Below, piece after piece: positions 43,592-52,839 of a stretch of DNA of 64,000 bases. The notes below the pieces were generated by a model. The model was not told the origin of the DNA. It saw only the letters and a program-made list of their open reading frames with translations, and did not search any database. Source of the DNA: Desulfosporosinus sp. OT (GTDB taxonomy: Bacteria; Bacillota; Desulfitobacteriia; Desulfitobacteriales; Desulfitobacteriaceae). The first letter of the stretch is position 1; each line of letters opens with the position of its first letter. The stretch is taken from contig NZ_AGAF01000026.1 in NCBI RefSeq assembly GCF_000224515.1, positions 1 to 64,000 of the forward strand, read 5' to 3'. Made by a program: the position numbers and the translations under genes.

Positions 43592-44993
43592 TTCCCCCAA
43601 CCTTTCTCTCAAGAAATGGCTTGCGGGATAAATATATCCCTGTGGGTCCTGCCTCCTGAAGTTGACCGTCTTTCACAACGTGTTTACCACGTAGGAAGAC
43701 GTGTTGGACTTGGCCCTTCTGCTCGAGGCCTTCATAGGGAGTATAGTCAACCTGTTGATGAAGAGTTTTGGCGGTAATAATCGATGAAACTCGGGGATCC
43801 CAGACTACGAGGTCTGCGTCACTGCCAGGGGCGATGGTTCCCTTACGCGGAAACAAGCCGAATAATTTTGCTGCCTTCGTCGAAGTCAGACCTACAAATT
43901 CGTTGATCGTTAATTTTCCGGTCATAACGCCATAGGTATAAAGCAATCCCATACGCGTCTCTACTCCAGGCGCACCACTGGGGATCTTACTGAAATCGCC
44001 TAACCCTAAGTCCTTTTGTCCTTTATAATTAAAAGCACAATGGTCCGTCGCTACGGTATCCAGGACCCCCGTTTGTAAACCAGACCACAACCCCTCCTGA
44101 TGTTCTTTGGAGCGCAAAGGCGGCGAAATCACGTACTTAGCACCGTTAAATCCTTCTGAACGATAATAACTGTCATCGAGGAGGAGGTATTGTGGGCACG
44201 TTTCCGCATAAACATTTAACCCTTTGCGTTTCGCTTTCTCTACGGCCTCCAGTGCACCACGACAGGTGAGATGGACTACATAGAGAGGCGCATCAGCAAT
44301 CTGAGCAAGGGTAATCACTCGGTTGGTTGCCTCTTCTTCAACTTCAGGGGGTCTGGTCAGAGGGTGATAATACGGAGCAGTCTGCCCCTGCGCACGCGCT
44401 TCTCGCACCAAGTAATCGACGACATCTCCGTTCTCACAATGAACACAAACCAGAGCCCCACACTCTTTTGCCTGGCGCAAAGCCTGCAATAAAGCGCCAT
44501 CATCCACCTGCAGGACATTTTTATAGGCCATATATAGTTTAAACGAAGGAACACCCTCTTGATGAACTAAATCGGTCATTTCTTGGGCAACTTGCTCATT
44601 CCAATCAGTTATGGCCATATGAAAACCAAAGTCTACATAACATTTGCCATCCGCCTTAGTATGCCAATTTTCTAAGCCCCTCTTCAGGGTTTCCCCTTTA
44701 AACTGAGTGGCAAAATCCAGGATGGTTGTTGTCCCCCCCAGCACCGCTGCTTTCGAACCAGATAAGAAATCATCCGAGGTTGAAAACGTTCCCATCGGGA
44801 GATCAAAGTGAGTGTGCGGATCAACTCCTCCCGGAAATAAAAAGCAGCCATCCACACAGATTACCTGATCACCAGGTTGCTTGATCTCATAGCCAATAGC
44901 TACAATTCTCTCGCCTTCAATGCGGACGTCTGCTTGATAAAGATCGGCAGCCGTAACAATCGTTCCACCGTTTAACACAATACCCATCTTCAT
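43584..44993 (-). CDS. hyuA: Dihydropyrimidinase/hydantoinase family enzyme (HyuA/YgeZ-like)
   Basis: About 469 aa. The binuclear zinc motif is FPGGVDPHTHFDLPMG (HxH near 58), the carbamylated Lys is in SFKLYMAYKN (about 147), and further His ligands are in VCVHCENGD and LYVVHLTCRGA. The Asp is in VATDHCAF. It opens cyclic amides such as hydantoins or dihydropyrimidines, in the purine pathway a ureido or imidazolone-type ring. ATG 44993 is chosen for GGGAGAA upstream; earlier ATGs at 45014 and 45005 lack an SD. Confidence 0.92.
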   Translation of the reverse strand: MKMGIVLNGGTIVTAADLYQADVRIEGERIVAIGYEIKQPGDQVICVDGCFLFPGGVDPHTHFDLPMGTFSTSDDFLSGSKAAVLGGTTTILDFATQFKGETLKRGLENWHTKADGKCYVDFGFHMAITDWNEQVAQEMTDLVHQEGVPSFKLYMAYKNVLQVDDGALLQALRQAKECGALVCVHCENGDVVDYLVREARAQGQTAPYYHPLTRPPEVEEEATNRVITLAQIADAPLYVVHLTCRGALEAVEKAKRKGLNVYAETCPQYLLLDDSYYRSEGFNGAKYVISPPLRSKEHQEGLWSGLQTGVLDTVATDHCAFNYKGQKDLGLGDFSKIPSGAPGVETRMGLLYTYGVMTGKLTINEFVGLTSTKAAKLFGLFPRKGTIAPGSDADLVVWDPRVSSIITAKTLHQQVDYTPYEGLEQKGQVQHVFLRGKHVVKDGQLQEAGPTGIYLSRKPFLERKVGGNV

Positions 44994-45040
44994 TTCTCCC
45001 GTCATCTGGCCCATGCTTATGACCTCTAATTTCTGAATAG

Positions 45041-45077
45041 GCGCAGAGTGCTTCCCATTAGGGAAGCGTCTCTGCGC
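45041..45077 (-). promoter_or_regulatory. Strong stem-loop ahead of hyuA
   Basis: GCGCAGAG-TGCTTCCC and GGGAAGC-GT-CTCTGCGC form a near-perfect 15-bp stem with an ATTA loop, 48 nt upstream of the hyuA ATG. No U-run on the minus strand, so a processing or attenuation role is more likely than termination of the arcC transcript. Confidence 0.45.
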
Positions 45078-45247
45078 TCATTCTTATTCAAAAAGCTACT
45101 TAAACCATGATCGCTCTTCTCATTCTAGCGTGAATATCATACGTACTAGAGTCCTGCAGGAAACTTACTGAAGATGAAGCTCTAAGTTAATCCAGTGCAC
45201 GGTTAATGTTTCAAGGTTCCTCAGAATAAGTTTTAACATTAGTTAAC

Positions 45248-46183
45248 TTATTTCTTAATAAACGTACCTGTAATACCGTTAATTCCGTCTTTTGCTTTTT
45301 CAAGAAGCGTAATAAGAGCTGTGCGATTATCTCCAGAAGATGCAAAATCAACCGCTGCCTGAACCTTTGGTAACATAGATCCCGGTGCAAAATGACCTTG
45401 CTTAATATATTCTTTTGCTTCGTCTGTTGTAATGCTGTCAAGCCATTTTTCGTCAGGTTTTCCGAAATTAATTGCCACTTTTTCTACTGCAGTCAAGATG
45501 ATTAGGAAGTCAGCATCAACTTCCTGCGCCAAGACACTGCAGGCAAAATCCTTGTCTATGACAGCACTTACGCCTTTTAGATGGTGTCCTTGTCTGATAA
45601 CAGGGATACCTCCACCTCCGCAGGTAATGACGATCTCACCGGAATTCAATAAATTTTTGATTGTTTTAATTTCAATGATTTCTTTAGGAAGCGGGGAGGC
45701 TACAACCCTGCGATAACCTCTTCCCGCGTCCTCGATTACTTGAAAGCCTTTTTCCTTCGCAAACTTAAGTTCTTCTTCGTTCATGAAATGGCCAATCGGT
45801 TTTGTAGGATTTAGAAACTTAGGATCATCCTCATCCACCCGAACCTGAGTGATTACTGTGGTAACAGATTTTTCTATGCCACGGTCCAGCAGTTCTTCCT
45901 TCAAAGCATTCTGCAAATCATAGCCTATATAGGCCTGGCTCATTGCGACGCAGACTGACAGGGGTGTGAAAGTTGGATGCATTGGATTTGAACGCCCATA
46001 GACATCCATAGCCTCATGAATCATTCCAACCTGTGGCCCGTTCCCGTGGGAGATCACTACGTCGTGTCCTTCTTCGATCAAATCAGCAATAGCTTTGGAA
46101 GTACTTTTGACTGCGATCATCTGCTCAGGCAGATTGTTACCCAGTGCATTTCCGCCTAAGGCTATAACAACTCTTTTTTTCAT
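45248..46183 (-). CDS. arcC: Carbamate kinase (YqeA/ArcC)
   Basis: 311 aa. Motifs ALGGNALG (about 8-15), VISHGNGPQVGM (about 43-54) and the C-terminal ASGDNRTALIT-like nucleotide region identify carbamate kinase. It makes ATP from carbamoyl phosphate and ADP. Placed 40 nt after ygeW, it should use the carbamoyl phosphate released by the knotted carbamoyltransferase and so give the energy yield of the pathway. Start ATG 46183. Confidence 0.93.
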   Translation of the reverse strand: MKKRVVIALGGNALGNNLPEQMIAVKSTSKAIADLIEEGHDVVISHGNGPQVGMIHEAMDVYGRSNPMHPTFTPLSVCVAMSQAYIGYDLQNALKEELLDRGIEKSVTTVITQVRVDEDDPKFLNPTKPIGHFMNEEELKFAKEKGFQVIEDAGRGYRRVVASPLPKEIIEIKTIKNLLNSGEIVITCGGGGIPVIRQGHHLKGVSAVIDKDFACSVLAQEVDADFLIILTAVEKVAINFGKPDEKWLDSITTDEAKEYIKQGHFAPGSMLPKVQAAVDFASSGDNRTALITLLEKAKDGINGITGTFIKK

Positions 46184-46223
46184 GATGCTAATTCAGTCCT
46201 TTTAATTAGTCTTAGGCGAACGC

Positions 46224-47417
46224 TTAGTCAAACTTTCTTTGCTTGGCAGCTTTCTCCAAGGCGCTTAAAGTAGCCTGTGGATTTTTAAATTTGCTTAAGA
46301 ATATCATAGCGGCAATAACATAAGGCTTATAGCTTGCTTGCTTGTAGAGTGGAATACGATATCGATCAAATACGCTGGCATCGACTTCGCCTTCATCACA
46401 GCTTACACCCGTGATATCCGCTGGCAGACAATGCATATAGGTGGCTTTGCCAGCCTTTGTCAACTTCATCATTTCTTCTGTGCAAGCCCAATCTTTATGC
46501 TCTGCATTCTGGGCCAGTAATTCCTTTTCAAGGGCCTTGATCCCATCCGAATCGCCGTTCCCATATAATTCAGTGCGTTTTTCCATCGCTACAAATGGAG
46601 CCCAGCTCTTTGGATAAACGATGTCGGCATCTCTGAATGCTTCTTCCATGCTGTTTGTTTTTGTGAAAGATCCTCCTGATTTTGCAGCATTTGCCTTGGC
46701 GACTTCTTCTACATCTGACATGATCTCATATCCTTCAGGATGTGCAAGGACTACATCCATTCCCATACGAGTCATTAAACCGACTATACCTTGAGGCACA
46801 GAAAGCGGCTTTCCGTAGGAAGGTGAGTAAGCCCATGACATGGCAATTTTCTTTCCTTTCAGGTTCTCTACACCACCAAATTCATGAATGATATGCAGCA
46901 TGTCGGCCATCGACTGAGTAGGGTGATCTATATCGCACTGTAGGTTTACTAGGGTAGGTCTTTGCTCCAAAATTCCATCCTTATTTCCTTGCTGTACAGC
47001 CTTGGAAACTTCACGCATGTAAGCATTTCCCTTGCCGATATACATATCATCACGAATACCAATAATATCTGCCATAAAGGAGATCATATTTGCAGTTTCA
47101 CGAACTGTTTCGCCATGAGCTATTTGGGATTTCCCTTCATCCAAGTCCTGAACCTCTAGTCCAAGAAGATTACAGGCCGATGTGAAGCTAAAACGGGTAC
47201 GAGTAGAGTTGTCACGGAATAAAGAAACCCCAAGTCCGCTTTCAAAAACCTTAGTAGAGATATTGTTTTCTCTCATAAAGCGAAGAGCGTCAGCAATAGT
47301 GAATAAAGCTTCTAACTCATCATCTGATTTTTCCCAAGTCAGCAAAAAGTCATTGTTGTACATATCTTTAAAATTCAGATTGTCTAATTTTTTAAGGTAA
47401 TCATTCAAGGTTTTCAT
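46224..47417 (-). CDS. ygeW: Knotted carbamoyltransferase YgeW
   Basis: 397 aa. Carbamoyl phosphate motif LFRDNSTRTRFSF (about 66-78; S-T-R-T-R) and MHCLPADITGV (about 325). A linker NAYMREVSKAV and the sequence after HPTQSMADM are typical of YgeW-type AOTase/OTCase-fold proteins, not of arginine-type OTCases. It acts on a ureido intermediate from purine breakdown and releases carbamoyl phosphate. In recent work on urate-degrading anaerobes YgeW, YgeX and YgeY act in the same pathway. AGGAGA precedes ATG 47417. Confidence 0.93.
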   Translation of the reverse strand: MKTLNDYLKKLDNLNFKDMYNNDFLLTWEKSDDELEALFTIADALRFMRENNISTKVFESGLGVSLFRDNSTRTRFSFTSACNLLGLEVQDLDEGKSQIAHGETVRETANMISFMADIIGIRDDMYIGKGNAYMREVSKAVQQGNKDGILEQRPTLVNLQCDIDHPTQSMADMLHIIHEFGGVENLKGKKIAMSWAYSPSYGKPLSVPQGIVGLMTRMGMDVVLAHPEGYEIMSDVEEVAKANAAKSGGSFTKTNSMEEAFRDADIVYPKSWAPFVAMEKRTELYGNGDSDGIKALEKELLAQNAEHKDWACTEEMMKLTKAGKATYMHCLPADITGVSCDEGEVDASVFDRYRIPLYKQASYKPYVIAAMIFLSKFKNPQATLSALEKAAKQRKFD

Positions 47418-47620
47418 AAAAATCTCCTTATTCTATGATTATTTTTGATAGTTTGAAGTATGCAACAGCTGAGCGGCGCACATGCGACGGAACAGGATTT
47501 TCCTAGTGCCACATGCGCCAAGGATGGGCATAGCATGCGGCCAGAAAGCATAAGGGTTTTGACGTTTTAGCTTCAGTGCTGACCAGAGTAGCAACGGAAC
47601 CTATGCGATGGGCGTAATCA
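47418..47620. other. Intergenic region between ygeW and ygeY, GC-rich
   Basis: About 200 bp that is more GC-rich than its neighbours (near 47470-47560). It contains CATGCG/CGCATG-type short repeats. No ORF with an RBS, no sigma-54 box and no clear terminator were seen. ygeW could be transcribed from the ygeY promoter. Confidence 0.4.
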
Positions 47621-48874
47621 CTACTCGCCTATTTTTACGAGATTTTCTGTTGCCTTGGGCATCAACTCAGCATACTTCTGAACATAAAGACTCGGAATCA
47701 TCGCATACATGGCCGCACAATCGACCAGTTCTTTTTTCCAGGTCCGCTCATTCGGAGCGTGGGCTTGATCTTCATGACCAGGACCAAAACCAATGCAAGG
47801 GATACCGTATCGACCCATAATTGAAACCCCGTTTGTGGAGAACGTCCACTTGTCAACCACTGGATCTTTACCGAATAATCCTTTGTAAGAATCTTCTAAG
47901 GTAGAACTTACAGGATGACCCTCCTCGATGAGCCAAGTAGGGAAATAGCATTCTGTCGGATAAACCAAATTCGTATATGAAGGTCGTTCATACATATACA
48001 TCGTAACTTCTGCTCCTGAAGATTTTACCGAAGGAAGGTTTTTAATCTGTTGAACAGCATATTCCCAGGATTCGCCCGCAGTTAGACGACGATCAACCGA
48101 AATCCAGCAACTATCGGCAACTGCACAACGAGATGGAGAGGTGTGGAAGATTTCAGAAACGGTCAAGCTCCCTTTACCAAGGAACGGGTGATCTAAGAGA
48201 TTTTCGTGGAGTGCACGCAGTTCTGAGATAATCGGAGCCATTTTGTAAATCGCATTGTCACCGCGCTCTGGCGCCGAGCCATGACAACTAACTCCCTTGG
48301 TCATAACCTTAATTTCCATCCGACCGCGGTGTCCTCGATAAATTTTCCCGTCGGTCGGTTCGGTAATTACTACGAACTCTGGTACAACTTTGTCTTCATT
48401 AATAATGTACTGCCAACATAAGCCATCACAATCTTCTTCCTGTACAGAACCAACGACAACCAGAGTATAGTCATCTTCTAAACCGAGATCCTTGATGATC
48501 TTTCCAGCGTAAACCATGGAAGCCATTCCGCCGGTCTGGTCAGAGGTACCGCGCCCAATAATGATTTCTTCATCTTCATACCCCAGATAAGGATCATACT
48601 TCCAAAGGCTTGGGTCGCCGACGCCAACCGTGTCAATGTGCGCATCCATCGCGATCAAATGTTTGCCATGACCAATATAACCTAAGATGTTGCCCATTGG
48701 GTCAATATCCACTTTGTCGAATCCTACTTTTTCCATCTCTTCTTTGATACGCAGGACGACTTTCTTTTCATCGCAGCTCTCGCCAGGAATGGCGATAAGG
48801 TCCCGTAAAAACCGACTTATTTCCGGCTCATATTTTTTGGCCAGGTCAAGAACTTTTGCAAAATTAGTATCCAA
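47621..48874 (-). CDS. ygeY: YgeY, M20-family selenium metabolism hydrolase
   Basis: About 417 aa. The M20 metal motifs are [13 protein letters not shown] (His, Asp) and [11 protein letters not shown], with the catalytic Glu near [10 protein letters not shown] and a late His in [13 protein letters not shown]. The Cys-rich DCDGLCW segment is typical of YgeY. It hydrolyses a C-N bond in the purine pathway. TTG 48874 is chosen: AAAGGGGAA lies upstream and the sequence [19 protein letters not shown] matches the family start; the frame opens at 48928 without an SD. A sigma-54 promoter lies upstream. Confidence 0.92.
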   Translation of the reverse strand: MDTNFAKVLDLAKKYEPEISRFLRDLIAIPGESCDEKKVVLRIKEEMEKVGFDKVDIDPMGNILGYIGHGKHLIAMDAHIDTVGVGDPSLWKYDPYLGYEDEEIIIGRGTSDQTGGMASMVYAGKIIKDLGLEDDYTLVVVGSVQEEDCDGLCWQYIINEDKVVPEFVVITEPTDGKIYRGHRGRMEIKVMTKGVSCHGSAPERGDNAIYKMAPIISELRALHENLLDHPFLGKGSLTVSEIFHTSPSRCAVADSCWISVDRRLTAGESWEYAVQQIKNLPSVKSSGAEVTMYMYERPSYTNLVYPTECYFPTWLIEEGHPVSSTLEDSYKGLFGKDPVVDKWTFSTNGVSIMGRYGIPCIGFGPGHEDQAHAPNERTWKKELVDCAAMYAMIPSLYVQKYAELMPKATENLVKIGE

Positions 48875-48959
48875 AATAAAATTCCCCTTTCGCTCCTCTT
48901 GGTCGATCGATGATATAACCTGAATCATGCTTTAGTGTGATCTTTCTGGTTCTATTTAA

Positions 48960-48976
48960 TGCAAGAACAATGCCAA
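48960..48976 (-). promoter_or_regulatory. Sigma-54 promoter of ygeY
   Basis: On the minus strand TTGGCATTGTTCTTGCA matches the -24/-12 consensus TGGCAC-N5-TTGCA, with GG and GC exactly 12 nt apart. It is 86 nt upstream of the TTG start. A sigma-54 activator gene ends 205 nt further up. The two palindromes at 49060-49154 are suitably placed enhancer sites. Confidence 0.85.
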
Positions 48977-49059
48977 TCGCCTAGGTAACAAAAAGTCATT
49001 CTGGAGGCTCATTTAAGTTGCCGATCTCCCGTAAATCCATCCTCTATTCTTACGCTCAG

Positions 49060-49154
49060 TCTCAAATTGAGATAATAATTTAACGAAACTAGACAAATCA
49101 TCTCTCTAGAACGGCACCGATTCGACACACTTTGCATTTCGTCTCATTTTGAGA
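49060..49154. promoter_or_regulatory. Paired enhancer-type palindromes (UAS) of the sigma-54 activator
   Basis: TCTCA-AAT-TGAGA (49060-49072) and TCTCA-TTT-TGAGA (49142-49154) share the same arms and spacing. Their centres are 82 bp apart (about eight helical turns). They lie about 84 and 166 bp upstream of the sigma-54 promoter, the usual position for activator binding sites. The likely binder is the adjacent regulator, whose gene ends at 49181. Confidence 0.7.
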
Positions 49155-49180
49155 CCGAAATCCAGTTTTGATACATCGTT

Positions 49181-50926
49181 TCAGCCAATTTGATACTCCT
49201 TAATCTTCCGATAGAGGGTTGCTCTGCTAATTCCCAGTAATTTTGCCGCATCGTCCTTATGCCCCTGACTATCAACCAGACTTAAGGCCTTCAGGATCGC
49301 TTCCCGCTCTAACTTCTTTAAATTAAGGGATGAGTTTTGAGACTCGGGTTTGAGCAGAGTTTTAAACCGTTGCGGTAAAGTGTCGGAGGTAATGTTTCCT
49401 CCCGCCACCATTGTAACGCAATATTCAACGACATTACCTAATTCGCGGACATTACCTGGCCACGAATAGTTAGCTAGGATATCTATCGTTTCCTGAGTAA
49501 TGCCACTAACCGACCTATCAGTTACTGTAGCATAATAATCCAAATAGAATTGAACTAAAATTGGCACATCCTCAAGACGTTCACGAAGTGGCGGGATCGT
49601 TAAAGGAATTACACTTAAACGATAATAGAGATCTTCTCTAAACTCGCCCGTTTTTACCATTTCATCTAAGTCCCTGTGCGTTGCTGCGATTATGCGAACG
49701 TCCAGAGGAATAGAGCGCGTCCCCCCAATGCGTTCAACTCTTCTTTCTTGTAAAACTCTGAGGATTTTGACCTGCAAGTGCAGGGGCATGTCTCCGATCT
49801 CATCTAAAAAAATCGTACCATTGTGCGCTAACTCAAATTTCCCCAGTTTGCCACCCCGTCTGGCACCCGTGAACGATCCTTCTTCATAGCCAAATAGTTC
49901 ACTTTCCAGAAGATTTTCAGGAATGGCTCCGCAATTTATGGCAATAAAGGCATGTCCTTTTCGCTTACTGCTCTGATGAATCGCCCGCGCTAACAGCTCT
50001 TTGCCTGTGCCGCTCTCGCCTTGTATCAGGAGCGTTGCCTTACTCGGAGCCACGTGTAAAGCCAACGCTTTCAAGGTGTTCATTTTAGGAGACTCGCCAA
50101 TGATCTGTGAGAAATGGGTTTCGATCTCACTGACAGTTGCCTCTTTGACCAGTTTCTTAATTTGCTTGATATCTTTTACCGAGATTACTGCGCCTTCAAT
50201 GACCCCGTTATTTTTGATAGGGACAACATCACAGTAAAGTTGGGTGGCCACCCTTTTCCCTCGAATCGGACCAGAAAAAGGATCCCCCCGTTCCACTGCG
50301 AACCATAGCCTTTTATCATCCAACAGTTGATACAAAACCTGATCTTGGTTTTCGTCAATATCCAGTAATTTAGCAGCTAAGGTATTATAATGCGTTACGT
50401 GCTGCTGATCATTGATCAGTAAAATCCCATCGTGCAAGAGATTCAACACCGTGAGCAATTGGCTCGTCATCAATTCTCGTTCATAATTATGCTGATTTTC
50501 AATAACCTTTCCGACAAGGAGTTCTGCCATCTTTTCCAGAAAGAGCAGCAAAGATTGCTTGTTATCCATTAGGCGTTTCGTTTGCTTTTCATTGAAGCTT
50601 ACTAAGCCAATCGCCCCTATAATATGTTCTTCTACGCGTATTGGAATAGCTACTTCCGCATACTCCTGACAATTCCCCCGGCTTGGACAAGGCTGACAGA
50701 GATCATTAAATCCAGGATCGTCAATAATAACTGCTGCTCCAGTCTCCATCACATGCCGATAAACAAAACCATCATCCATCGGAGAACCGCATTGGCTCTT
50801 ATATTTTCCCGTCCCTGCAACCCGTATAAGATCGGGATCGGCAATTTCAACCTCAATCTTTAGAGCTGCAGCAATGGCATCTGCAGTCTGTTGTACAGTG
50901 CTCTTAATATCACTAAGACGATACAT
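49181..50926 (-). CDS. ygeV: Sigma-54-dependent transcriptional activator (YgeV-like)
   Basis: 581 aa. A GAF-like sensor (about 1-140) contains Cys46, 77, 80 and 86 in QCGSPMDDG and LCQPCPSRGNCQEY, which could bind a metal or Fe-S cluster. A PAS-like region (about 150-245) follows. The AAA+ domain (about 270-505) has GESGTGKE, GSFTGA (a variant of GAFTGA) and GTIFLDEIGDM. The C-terminal Fis-type HTH (about 540-581) ends AAKLLGISRATLYRKIKEY. It should activate the sigma-54 promoters of ygeY and ygeX. The ligand or redox signal is not known. Confidence 0.92.
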   Translation of the reverse strand: MYRLSDIKSTVQQTADAIAAALKIEVEIADPDLIRVAGTGKYKSQCGSPMDDGFVYRHVMETGAAVIIDDPGFNDLCQPCPSRGNCQEYAEVAIPIRVEEHIIGAIGLVSFNEKQTKRLMDNKQSLLLFLEKMAELLVGKVIENQHNYERELMTSQLLTVLNLLHDGILLINDQQHVTHYNTLAAKLLDIDENQDQVLYQLLDDKRLWFAVERGDPFSGPIRGKRVATQLYCDVVPIKNNGVIEGAVISVKDIKQIKKLVKEATVSEIETHFSQIIGESPKMNTLKALALHVAPSKATLLIQGESGTGKELLARAIHQSSKRKGHAFIAINCGAIPENLLESELFGYEEGSFTGARRGGKLGKFELAHNGTIFLDEIGDMPLHLQVKILRVLQERRVERIGGTRSIPLDVRIIAATHRDLDEMVKTGEFREDLYYRLSVIPLTIPPLRERLEDVPILVQFYLDYYATVTDRSVSGITQETIDILANYSWPGNVRELGNVVEYCVTMVAGGNITSDTLPQRFKTLLKPESQNSSLNLKKLEREAILKALSLVDSQGHKDDAAKLLGISRATLYRKIKEYQIG

Positions 50927-51027
50927 GCTTTACCTCATATTTTAGTTTGCTTTTAAACTATATTATATACAATTTTTCGGCATTTCGCTTATTCCAATAT
51001 CACCAAAGATCTAAATTCCTTTCAGAC

Positions 51028-51066
51028 AAAAAAAGAAGCACCTTATCTCCAAAGAGATTCGGTGCG
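51028..51066 (-). terminator. Terminator of ygeX
   Basis: On the minus strand GCACCGAATCTC and GAGATAAGGTGC form a stem with internal mismatch, followed by TTCTTTTTTT. It lies about 237 nt downstream of the ygeX stop, beyond the repeat-rich region. Confidence 0.7.
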
Positions 51067-51075
51067 CCGACCATG

Positions 51076-51298
51076 GATGGTCAAGTGTCCCTGTAGCCCA
51101 CGAAAACACTGTTTTCGCACGGATTACCCTTCTTGCAGACACGGGCTTCGCACGTATTAACCTTCTTGCAGGATGGTGAGAAGGGACCATCGCCATGACG
51201 ATAAGCGGACGAGCTTATCGCCACACTGCAACCTATTACGCATACTCCTGCAGTGTGGATTGGCTAGATGCCGTGATGGTCGAGTGTCCCTGTAACCA
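51076..51298. repeat. Structured repeat region, dispersed hairpin repeat copy A
   Basis: The 3' region of ygeX contains the dispersed repeat (51100-51138; CGAAAAC-ACT-GTTTTCG), a second partial unit (about 51146-51170, CGCACGTATTAACC), two copies of GATGGTC[AG]AGTGTCCCTGTA (51076 and 51276), CCACACTGCA...TGCAGTGTGG and CGATAAGC...GCTTATCG. No gene is present. The repeats B and C are near 56654 and 62449. Confidence 0.7.
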
Positions 51299-51302
51299 TC
51301 AA

Positions 51303-52526
51303 TTACTTACCAGTTGACGGTAATTCTCCATCCCACACGATGCTGCGATATTTATAGGGATCTGTATTTCCTTCTGTGTTGAAGATTAAAATTTGTGAGT
51401 TTTCATCCAGACCTAACACTTCCCTAGCTCCTTTAAACTCTTCAGCTTGCAAAATAGAACTGAGTAATCCTGCGGTCACCGCGCCGGATTCACCGGATAT
51501 GACTTTTGGATCACCTAGCAGCGGATTAGCCAAAATACGCATTCCCCGCGCCGCTACCCAATCAGGACAGGAAACAAACAGATCGCTGTAATCACGCAAT
51601 ATATTCCAACCAATCAAATTGGGTTCTCCACAGGCCAATCCTGCCATAACAGTTGCCATGTCTCCGCCAACTACTCGGGGTTTACCATCCCCTGCCAAGG
51701 CTGATTTATATAAACAATCCGCTTGATTGGCTTCCACGATCACTGTTTTAGGACAATTTTCTTTAAACAAGGACGCAAAATAACCTTGCACAGATCCTGC
51801 CAACGCTCCAACCCCTGCCTGAATAAAAATATGAGTCGGTTTCTGGACACCAAAGCTATTTAACTGTTCTAAGGCCTCGGCCGACATTGTTCCATAGCCT
51901 TGCATAATCCAACTTGGGATCTCCTCGTACCCTTCCCAAGAGGTATCTTGGACAACCACCCAACCCTTCTTCTCAGCTTCGACAGCTGTCATGCGCACCG
52001 CATCGTCATAATTCAAATCCGTGATCTCAGCCTCGGCACCTTCTTCTCTGATTTTCTCAAGCCGATACTGAGAAGACCCCTTAGGCATATAAACAACTGA
52101 TTTTTGGCGCAACTGTCTAGCGGTCCATGCTATACCCCGACCATGATTCCCGTCGGTAGTCGTGGCAAAGGTAATATCCCCCAATTCTTCCTTGACCTCT
52201 GGGGAGGTGAGTACCTCAAATGGCAATTCACTAATATCTTTGTTAAGTCTTTGGGCCAGGTATCGGCCGATCGCATAGGAACCACCTAAAGCCTTGAAGG
52301 CATTTAAGCCAAAACGAAACGACTCATCTTTGACATAGATTCCACTTACACCTAAGTTCTTAGCAAGTCTTTTAAGTTCGCGTAAAGGGGTAGGCAGATA
52401 ATCAGGGAACGTCCGATGAAAATTCATAGCCTTATCTATTTCCGACTTATTGAAAAGTTCGGTTGAAGCACCCGTTCCATTTTCCTTATGCATATTGTTT
52501 TGTATCCATTTAATTTTTTCATTCAT
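51303..52526 (-). CDS. ygeX: Diaminopropionate ammonia-lyase (YgeX)
   Basis: About 407 aa, fold-type II PLP enzyme. The PLP Lys is in RFGLNAFKALGGSY (about 70-84), and the phosphate-binding GVGAL loop (QAGVGALAGS) and TTDGNHGRGIAW are the family motifs. It splits 2,3-diaminopropionate to pyruvate and two ammonia. In the purine pathway it acts on the end product of ring breakdown. ATG 52526 has GAGGAGA upstream; the open frame starts at TTG 52532. A sigma-54 promoter lies 99 nt upstream. Confidence 0.93.
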   Translation of the reverse strand: MNEKIKWIQNNMHKENGTGASTELFNKSEIDKAMNFHRTFPDYLPTPLRELKRLAKNLGVSGIYVKDESFRFGLNAFKALGGSYAIGRYLAQRLNKDISELPFEVLTSPEVKEELGDITFATTTDGNHGRGIAWTARQLRQKSVVYMPKGSSQYRLEKIREEGAEAEITDLNYDDAVRMTAVEAEKKGWVVVQDTSWEGYEEIPSWIMQGYGTMSAEALEQLNSFGVQKPTHIFIQAGVGALAGSVQGYFASLFKENCPKTVIVEANQADCLYKSALAGDGKPRVVGGDMATVMAGLACGEPNLIGWNILRDYSDLFVSCPDWVAARGMRILANPLLGDPKVISGESGAVTAGLLSSILQAEEFKGAREVLGLDENSQILIFNTEGNTDPYKYRSIVWDGELPSTGK

Positions 52527-52624
52527 AACCAAGATCTCTCCTCTTTTTATTGCTTAATGATATGTTTTTTCAATACGACATCAAAAAAACAATTTGTTGT
52601 TTTGCGCTGATGTCTACTTTATAA

Positions 52625-52641
52625 TGCAATTATTATGCCAA
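52625..52641 (-). promoter_or_regulatory. Sigma-54 promoter of ygeX
   Basis: On the minus strand TTGGCATAATAATTGCA keeps GG and GC 12 nt apart and matches the -24/-12 consensus. It is the same type as the ygeY promoter, so both genes should respond to the same activator. Confidence 0.82.
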
Positions 52642-52688
52642 CTTTGAATCGATTGGTCAGCTAAGCTCAAATCCGCGACCCAGACCCC

Positions 52689-52736
52689 TAAAAAATAATA
52701 ACTAAGGGATTCTCACATTGATTGTGAGAATCCCTT
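52689..52736 (-). terminator. Terminator of the ketopantoate reductase-like gene
   Basis: A perfect 14-bp stem (AAGGGATTCTCACA at 52704-52717 with its complement at 52723-52736) and a T-rich tail (AGTTATTATTTTTTAG) on the minus strand. It separates the upstream gene from the ygeX promoter. Confidence 0.85.
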
Positions 52737-52839
52737 GAATTATTTAACTATACTTTTGGTTATAAGTTATTATCCGGTTATTAAGCTAGTAATTACATCA
52801 GATAGCTTTAATATCCGTACTTAGCGGAAACTATAACTA

